Below, piece by piece: positions 1 to 3,841 of a stretch of 5,417 nt of DNA. Within the stretch, counting starts at the first letter, position 1; each line of letters begins with the position of its first letter. The stretch is taken from NCBI GenBank assembly GCA_947178045.1, contig CAMWWR010000158.1, forward strand, positions 1 through 5,417. The letters are read 5' to 3'. A program made the position numbers and the translations under genes. The notes under the pieces are model-generated. The model worked only from the letters and a program-made list of their open reading frames with translations. It was not told the origin of the DNA and did not search any database. The stretch is from an uncultured Clostridia bacterium (GTDB lineage Bacteria; Bacillota; Clostridia; Lachnospirales; Lachnospiraceae).

Positions 1-1
1 A

Positions 2-298
2 GAAGCCGGGGGGCTCGGGTCCGGGCAGGAGCCGATCGCTGCAGGAGAGTCTTCTGAACCGGAGTTCGGCAGCGGAGCGGACTCCTTTGTCCGGGAAACA
101 GAAGCTCAGGTGATCGGATCCGGGCAGGAGCCGATTGCCGCGGGAGGAGCTTCGGAGTCGGAATTCGGCAGCGGAGCAGATTCCTTTGCCCGGGAAACGG
201 AAGCTGGGTTGTTTGAGTTCGGCCAGGAGCCGATTGCCGCAGAGGGGGCTTCGGAGCCGGAGTTTGACGGCGGAGCTGCTGCTTTCGACAGGGAAAAT
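2..298 (+). repeat. 99-bp tandem repeat, three visible units, in the ftsK linker
   Basis: Three 99-bp units lie at 2-100, 101-199 and 200-298; the CAG of the QEPIAA motif recurs at 26, 125 and 224, exactly 99 bp apart. Each unit encodes 33 residues of the pattern EA-x3-(G/E)(S/F)GQEPIAA-x-(E/G)(S/A)SE-x-EF-x2-GA, ending in RET or REN. Units 1 and 2 are the most alike and unit 3 is more diverged at its end. The array probably continues left of the window, because unit 1 starts at its edge. The period is a multiple of three, so copy-number changes keep the reading frame. Confidence 0.92.
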
Positions 299-616
299 TT
301 CAACAGAGAAAATTTCGACAGGGAGAACGCTCACGGTTCGAATGCCTTCGGGCAGGCGGGAGCTGGCGCTTTGCGGCGTGAGCCTGATTCCGTGAGGAGT
401 ACTTCGTCAAATAACGGCCGCGGGTCAGGGGACGGCTTTGATGGGGAGGATCAGGCAGCCTTCGCGGCGGACATTGCAAACCGGATGGAACAACCCGTGG
501 TAGAAAAGAAATATGAATTTCCTCCGATCGAGCTTCTTGCAGAGCCGAAGCCGGGCAAGGGCGCGAATGAGCGCGAGCTGAAGGAGACGGCGGTCAAGCT
601 GAAGAAGACTCTCTAG
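2..616 (+). CDS. ftsK: FtsK/SpoIIIE DNA translocase, linker and start of motor; partial at 5' end, ends at in-frame TAG
   Basis: The frame is open from the left edge, so the true start and the expected N-terminal membrane segments lie outside the window. The 204 codons seen fall into two parts. About the first 135 residues are a Gly/Ala/Glu-rich linker made of a 33-residue tandem repeat, a short FxREN repeat and a low-complexity Gly/Ser/Asp stretch. From about position 512 comes the YEFPPIELL motif, followed by a helix with LKETAVKLKKTL; this is the usual entry into the alpha subdomain of the FtsK/SpoIIIE motor (compare B. subtilis SpoIIIE). The frame then meets TAG at 614-616, and the same frame continues immediately with the rest of the motor at 617-1969, so this is one gene split by a nonsense codon rather than two genes. 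Family role: a hexameric membrane-anchored ATPase that pumps chromosomal DNA through the division or sporulation septum. Identity is clear from the downstream half; whether the gene works is not. Confidence 0.85.
   Translation, partial: EAGGLGSGQEPIAAGESSEPEFGSGADSFVRETEAQVIGSGQEPIAAGGASESEFGSGADSFARETEAGLFEFGQEPIAAEGASEPEFDGGAAAFDRENFNRENFDRENAHGSNAFGQAGAGALRREPDSVRSTSSNNGRGSGDGFDGEDQAAFAADIANRMEQPVVEKKYEFPPIELLAEPKPGKGANERELKETAVKLKKTL
284..328 (+). repeat. 15-bp tandem repeat, three units (F-D/N-R-E-N)
   Basis: Three consecutive 15-bp units at 284-298, 299-313 and 314-328 encode FDREN, FNREN and FDREN. The first overlaps the end of the third 99-bp unit, where the other units have SFVRET or SFARET. 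The short repeat therefore seems to have grown by slippage from the end of the long one. Confidence 0.85.
614..616 (+). other. In-frame amber (TAG) codon inside ftsK
   Basis: TAG sits between the codons for KKTL and [10 protein letters not shown], with no frame change: 2-613 and 617-1966 are both in frame 2. B. subtilis SpoIIIE, as recalled, has Gln at the aligned position followed by SFGV. A single change from CAG or GAG would therefore create this TAG. It could be a real nonsense mutation, a read or assembly error, or a suppressed codon. Genome-wide UAG recoding is unlikely, because the same gene appears to end normally at another TAG (1967-1969). Confidence 0.9.
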
Positions 617-631
617 ATCTTCGGCGGGCGT

Positions 632-1969
632 GTGACCGTGACCAATATCTGCTGCGGTCCGTCCGTGACGCAGTATGAGCTTCAGCCGGAGCAGGGCGTC
701 AAGGTGAGCCAGATCACGAAGCTCTCCGACGACATCAAGCTGAATCTTGCCGCGGCAGACATCCGCATCGAAGCGCCGATTCCGGGCAAGGCGGCCGTCG
801 GAATCGAGGTGCCGAACAAGGAAAATACGGCGGTCATTCTGCGGGAGCTGCTGGAGAGCAAAGAGTTTACGGAGCACAAATCGCGGGTGGCCTTCGCCGT
901 CGGAAAAAACATCAGCGGCCAGATCATTGTGTCGGATATTGCAAAAATGCCTCACATGCTGATCGCCGGAGCCACCGGCTCGGGAAAATCCGTCTGCATC
1001 AACACGATTATTATGAGTATTCTCTACAAGGCGGATCCGAAGGATGTAAAGCTTATCATGGTCGACCCGAAGGTCGTGGAGCTGAGTATTTACAACGGTA
1101 TTCCGCATCTGCTGATCCCGGTCGTGACCGACCCGAAGAAGGCGAGCGCGGCCCTGAACTGGGCTGTCATGGAAATGACGGACCGGTACAACAAGTTTGC
1201 TGCGCTTGGCGTGAGAGATTTGAACGGCTACAACGAGAAGGTTGCGGGCTTTGATGAGCCGAATCCGGCCTATCCGAAACTGCCGCAGATCGTTATTATT
1301 GTCGACGAGCTTGCCGACCTGATGATGGTCGCGTCGGCGAACGAGGTCGAGGATGCGATCTGCCGCCTTGCACAGATGGCGCGGGCGGCGGGCCTGCATC
1401 TGATCATTGCGACGCAGCGGCCTTCCGTCAATGTCATCACGGGCGTCATCAAGGCGAACGTTCCGTCGCGTATCGCGTTTGCGGTGACATCGGCAGTGGA
1501 TTCCAGAACGATCCTGGACGGCGTCGGCGCGGAGCGCCTGCTCGGAAAGGGCGATATGCTCTTCTTCCCGTCGGGCTATCCGAAGCCGGTGCGCATTCAG
1601 GGCGCGTTCGTCTCGGATTCCGAGGTCAGCGCAGTCGTCGATTTTCTTAAGGCGCAGGCCGAGGGCGCGCCGGGCTATAACGAGGAGGTTCAGAAAAGGA
1701 TTATGTCCTCGTCCCCGTCGGATGGGGGAGGAGGTTCGGCGGACGATAAGGATGATTACTTTATCGAAGCCGGGCGCTTCATCATCGAGAAGGAAAAGGC
1801 GTCCATCGGAATGCTGCAGAGGCTGTATAAGATCGGCTTTAACCGGGCCGCCCGCATTATGGATCAGCTGACGGCGGCCGGGGTTGTCGGGCCGGAGGAG
1901 GGCACCAAGCCGAGAAAGATTCTGATGACGATGGAAGAATTTGAAGAAAAAGTAGCAAATCGGCAGTAG
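632..1969 (+). CDS. ftsK: FtsK/SpoIIIE DNA translocase, motor and gamma domain (3' part of interrupted gene)
   Basis: This is the catalytic part of the DNA pump. Residue numbers count from the GTG at 632, which is merely the first possible start after the TAG and has no well-placed Shine-Dalgarno; in an intact gene it would be an internal Val. [11 protein letters not shown] and [11 protein letters not shown] are alpha-subdomain signatures. The RecA-like motor follows, with Walker A GATGSGKS at residues 113-120 (968-991) and Walker B IVIIVDE ending at residue 226 (1289-1309). Further family hallmarks are [29 protein letters not shown] and PSRIAFAV. A Ser/Gly/Asp linker leads to the winged-helix gamma domain at about residues 374-440, which in the family reads polar DNA sequences (KOPS/SRS). 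The last residues, [14 protein letters not shown], match a normal family C-terminus. All catalytic motifs are intact, so the only visible damage is the TAG upstream. If translated alone from 632 it would lack the membrane anchor and the first part of the alpha subdomain. It faces the convergent HAD gene across 3 bp. Confidence 0.93.
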   Translation: MTVTNICCGPSVTQYELQPEQGVKVSQITKLSDDIKLNLAAADIRIEAPIPGKAAVGIEVPNKENTAVILRELLESKEFTEHKSRVAFAVGKNISGQIIVSDIAKMPHMLIAGATGSGKSVCINTIIMSILYKADPKDVKLIMVDPKVVELSIYNGIPHLLIPVVTDPKKASAALNWAVMEMTDRYNKFAALGVRDLNGYNEKVAGFDEPNPAYPKLPQIVIIVDELADLMMVASANEVEDAICRLAQMARAAGLHLIIATQRPSVNVITGVIKANVPSRIAFAVTSAVDSRTILDGVGAERLLGKGDMLFFPSGYPKPVRIQGAFVSDSEVSAVVDFLKAQAEGAPGYNEEVQKRIMSSSPSDGGGGSADDKDDYFIEAGRFIIEKEKASIGMLQRLYKIGFNRAARIMDQLTAAGVVGPEEGTKPRKILMTMEEFEEKVANRQ

Positions 1970-1972
1970 GGC

Positions 1973-2617
1973 TTACTGCAAAAGGGAGAGCACCCCGCCG
2001 GTGCTTTCCGCAATAAAATCCGGTCCGCATTCCTCAAGCGCCTGCTTTCCTGCGAAGCCCCAGGTGACTCCGATGCAGAGAATTCCGGCGTTGCGGGCCG
2101 TCTCCACGTCCACCCCGGAATCGCCGACATAGATGCATTCCTTAAGAGGGGCGCCAAGCGAGCGGGCCGCCTCGTAAACGCAGTACGGATCCGGCTTTTT
2201 GTGGTCGGCGGGAGTGCCGATCGCCGCGTCGACGCAGTCCGGGAAGTATATGCCGGCGAGTTCCCTGACAGGCCCGTCCATTTTGTTGGAAACAATGGCG
2301 ATGCGGCAGCCGTTTTCCTTCAGCGTGTGCAGCAGCTCGGGGATACCGGCGTATGGAACGGTGCAGTCATGAAGATGTTCGCCGTAATATCCGGAAAAGA
2401 GATCGAAGCATTTTGTGCGGGCGGGCTCCTGCGCATTGGGCGGAAGCGCCCGCTCCACAAGCTTTTTCATGCCGTTGCCGACAAAACCGCGCACCTCCTC
2501 AAGCGTGCGCTCGGGATATCCGAGCGAGCGCAGCGCAAAATTTACGCTGTTGGTAAGATCTTCAAGTGTGTTCAGTAATGTTCCGTCAAGATCAAATAAA
2601 ATCGTCGAATATTTCAT
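1973..2617 (-). CDS. HAD-family hydrolase, phosphoglycolate phosphatase-like
   Basis: A 214-residue cytoplasmic phosphatase of the haloacid dehalogenase superfamily, of the usual length for the Gph/PpaX-type group. Motif I is DLDGT at residues 9-13, with Asp9 the predicted nucleophile and Asp11 the general acid/base. Motif II is Ser110 in IAIVSNKM. Motif III is Lys141 in KKPDP, and motif IV is GDSGVD at 165-170, which binds Mg2+ through the acidic residues. The helical cap fits residues about 15-85 (the C1 position). Family members remove phosphate from small metabolites such as 2-phosphoglycolate or hydrolyse pyrophosphate; the substrate cannot be read from the sequence, so no symbol is given. 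The start is supported by GGAGG at 2628-2624 (minus strand), 6 nt before ATG. A near-consensus promoter lies upstream. The gene ends at TAA 1975-1973, tail to tail with ftsK. Confidence 0.93.
   Translation of the reverse strand: MKYSTILFDLDGTLLNTLEDLTNSVNFALRSLGYPERTLEEVRGFVGNGMKKLVERALPPNAQEPARTKCFDLFSGYYGEHLHDCTVPYAGIPELLHTLKENGCRIAIVSNKMDGPVRELAGIYFPDCVDAAIGTPADHKKPDPYCVYEAARSLGAPLKECIYVGDSGVDVETARNAGILCIGVTWGFAGKQALEECGPDFIAESTGGVLSLLQ
1985..2009 (-). terminator. Weak stem-loop at the convergent gene ends
   Basis: A 10-bp stem (1985-1994 with 2000-2009, core AGCACC/GGTGCT, one G-T pair) closes a 5-base loop inside the last codons of the HAD gene. On the minus strand it is followed by one base and then TTTT (1983-1980), a short T run, so it could be a weak intrinsic terminator for the HAD gene. 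On the plus strand it lies 15 bp after the ftsK stop but has no T run behind it. Confidence 0.35.
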
Positions 2618-2621
2618 AAAA

Positions 2622-2628
2622 AGCCTCC
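2622..2628 (-). promoter_or_regulatory. Ribosome binding site of the HAD hydrolase gene
   Basis: On the minus strand GGAGG (2628-2624) precedes the ATG at 2617 by six bases, close to ideal spacing. It fixes the start of the HAD gene. Confidence 0.85.
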
Positions 2629-2686
2629 ATGAAAGTATTTGTCCGCCGCATCCAGGGTGCAGTTTCGCCGGGGGAAGATATACAGC

Positions 2687-2715
2687 ATTATACCATGCTC
2701 TGCGGAATGTGCCAA
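2687..2715 (-). promoter_or_regulatory. Sigma-A type promoter of the HAD hydrolase gene
   Basis: Reading the minus strand, TTGGCA (2715-2710; five of six matches to TTGACA) is followed after exactly 17 bp by a perfect TATAAT (2692-2687). The bases before the -10 are TGG, giving an extended -10 (TGnTATAAT). Transcription would begin near 2680, leaving a leader of about 63 nt before the ATG at 2617. The -35 box is the edge of the adjacent palindromic element. Confidence 0.75.
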
Positions 2716-2778
2716 GTTACAGTTCGGCTTTCTGTGCATCACTTTTGTTACAGGGAAGCCGAAGGCTGAACTGTAACT
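2715..2778. repeat. Imperfect palindrome bounded by 8-bp direct repeats (MITE-like small element)
   Basis: Left arm 2715-2732 (begins AGTTACAGTTCGGC) and right arm 2761-2778 (ends GCTGAACTGTAACT) are inverted copies matching at 16 of 18 positions, separated by 28 bp. The two mismatches are G-T pairs, so a plus-strand RNA could pair along all 18. The octamer TGTGCCAA lies at both borders (2708-2715 and 2778-2785) in direct orientation, as a target-site duplication would; this leaves a core of 62 bp at 2716-2777. A third GTTACAG lies inside at 2747-2753. It may be a non-autonomous mobile repeat or a protein-binding palindrome. The sequence pattern is plain, its nature is inference. Confidence 0.6.
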
Positions 2779-2798
2779 GTGCCAATACGAATCGCTTT

Positions 2799-2814
2799 AA
2801 GTCAGCATTGACTT
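2799..2814. promoter_or_regulatory. Candidate operator palindrome upstream of the ArsR-type gene
   Basis: AAGTCA-GCAT-TGACTT is a perfect inverted repeat with 6-bp arms and a 4-bp centre. It overlaps the possible -35 box TTGACT (2808-2813) and is straddled by two direct copies of CTTTAAG (2795-2801 and 2812-2818). A dyad over a promoter of an ArsR-type gene is what an autoregulatory site would look like. That binding is inferred, not shown. Confidence 0.4.
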
Positions 2815-2839
2815 TAAGAATCATTCGTGGGAAAATAAT
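2808..2839 (+). promoter_or_regulatory. Possible promoter of the ArsR-type gene and downstream phosphodiesterase
   Basis: TTGACT at 2808-2813 is a good -35 box. The -10 is less certain: GAAAAT (2831-2836) has the ideal 17-bp spacing but only four matches, while AATAAT (2834-2839) has five matches but 20-bp spacing. Either would give a leader of roughly 55-60 nt before the ATG at 2901. Confidence 0.4.
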
Positions 2840-2900
2840 ATGTAGTGTGAGGTCTAAGGACGGCAAAAGTGCGAATAATAGAAAGCGGGGCTGTGGCGGT

Positions 2901-3815
2901 ATGAAACATTTCCAATCGATGTGGGAGGCAGAGGCGGTATTCAAGGCACTGAGTGCGCCGATGAGAATACGGATTATGGAGGCGCTGTACGAGGAGGGTG
3001 ATAAGAAGCTCGATGATATCGCGCGCGAGATGGAGCTGACGAACAGCGCGGTGTCCATGCATATAGAAAAGCTTCAGCAGGCGGGGCTGATCGACATCCG
3101 GACGGTGCCGGGAAAGCGTGGAAACTGTAAAATCTGCAAGCCGCGGTACGATTCCTTCATGATCGACCTAAAGCCGAGACAGGAGCGGCGGGACTATTAT
3201 GAGGATGATATCCCGATCGGCGCGTACCACGAATGCGAGGCGAATCCGACCTGCGGAATCGCGACCCTTCAGGGAATCATCGGGGAATTTGATATGCCGA
3301 AATATTTTATGTTCCCGGTTCACTACAAGGCGTGTGTGTTCTGGTTTGGCAGCGGATATGTGACCTATCACCTGCCGAACCGTCTGAAGCCGGGGGAGCA
3401 TCTTGTGGGACTGCGGTTGTCGATGGAGCTCTCCTCCGAATATCCGGGCTATAATGAGGATTATCCCTCCGACATCTATTTTGAGGTGGCCGGCGTGCCG
3501 GTCGGAAAATGGATCAGCCCGGGGGACTACGGCGCGCGGCGCGGCCATTTTACACCGGACTGGTGGCCGAAGGACTGCAATCAGTACGGCCTGCTGAAGA
3601 CGCTTTCCGTGACAAAGGAGGGGACCTTCATCGACGGCGGGGCAAAGATCAGCGATGTGACGATTGATGATCTTGCGATCGATTACACGACGCTGATCAC
3701 GTTCAGGGTATCCGTGCCGAAGGAGACAAAAAACTGCGGGGGACTGACCCTGTTTGGCAAGGGCTTTGGAGATTACGATCAGGGGATCCGCTGCACGGCA
3801 TATTTTGAGGAGTAA
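2901..3815 (+). CDS. ArsR-type winged-helix regulator with a large conserved C-terminal domain
   Basis: 304 residues. Residues about 8-70 form an ArsR-like winged helix-turn-helix: VFKALSAPMRIRIMEAL is the typical opening helix pair, LDDIAREMELTNSAVSMHIEKLQQAGLI holds the helix-turn-helix with its recognition helix around 48-62, and RTVPGKRG is the wing. The rest, about 100-304, is far longer than in ordinary ArsR proteins (roughly 100 residues). It looks beta-rich, with aromatic and Gly motifs such as WFGSGYVTYHLPN, FTPDWW and LTLFGKGFGDYDQGI. I recognise this layout from Gram-positive genomes but do not know its ligand. Cys76/Cys79 (CxxC) and Cys112/Cys118 could suggest a metal or redox site, but nothing here proves it. 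Start 2901 is chosen because it directly precedes the helix-turn-helix; its Shine-Dalgarno is weak (GGGG at 2887-2890, 10 nt away). It probably binds DNA as a dimer and may autoregulate through the dyad at 2799-2814. Confidence 0.88.
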   Translation: MKHFQSMWEAEAVFKALSAPMRIRIMEALYEEGDKKLDDIAREMELTNSAVSMHIEKLQQAGLIDIRTVPGKRGNCKICKPRYDSFMIDLKPRQERRDYYEDDIPIGAYHECEANPTCGIATLQGIIGEFDMPKYFMFPVHYKACVFWFGSGYVTYHLPNRLKPGEHLVGLRLSMELSSEYPGYNEDYPSDIYFEVAGVPVGKWISPGDYGARRGHFTPDWWPKDCNQYGLLKTLSVTKEGTFIDGGAKISDVTIDDLAIDYTTLITFRVSVPKETKNCGGLTLFGKGFGDYDQGIRCTAYFEE

Positions 3816-3831
3816 TGTGGCGGTGCGGAGC

Positions 3832-3837
3832 GAGGGG
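3832..3837 (+). promoter_or_regulatory. Ribosome binding site choosing start 3842 of the phosphodiesterase
   Basis: GAGGGG ends 4 nt before ATG 3842 (6 nt if GAGG alone pairs). The competing in-frame ATG at 3815 has GAGGAG at 3807-3812, only 2 nt away, which is too close for a normal Shine-Dalgarno. This favours 3842 without excluding 3815. Confidence 0.5.
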
Positions 3838-3841
3838 ACTT

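Noticed and set aside
2..298. Regular 99-bp repeats as a possible CRISPR or non-coding array
   Set aside because: The repeats are adjacent with no unique spacers, keep an open frame throughout, and lead directly into the FtsK motor, so they are protein-coding.
614..616. TAG read as pyrrolysine or another special amino acid
   Set aside because: FtsK/SpoIIIE has no known need for a special residue here, the site aligns with an ordinary Gln/Glu position, and another TAG in the same gene works as a normal stop.
632..634. GTG 632 as the true start of a separate soluble translocase gene
   Set aside because: There is no properly spaced Shine-Dalgarno, and the residues before it in the same frame already match the conserved alpha subdomain, so it is an internal codon of an interrupted gene.
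425..1399. A long open frame of 324 codons on the minus strand
   Set aside because: It lies opposite the clearly recognisable FtsK frame, its protein is His/Arg/Asp-rich with no family resemblance, and it is the usual antisense by-product of GC-rich codon use.
2415..2900. Upstream extension of the ArsR-type frame to an ATG at 2415
   Set aside because: The extension runs antisense to the HAD gene and through the promoter region, and its residues resemble nothing. The helix-turn-helix begins directly after 2901.
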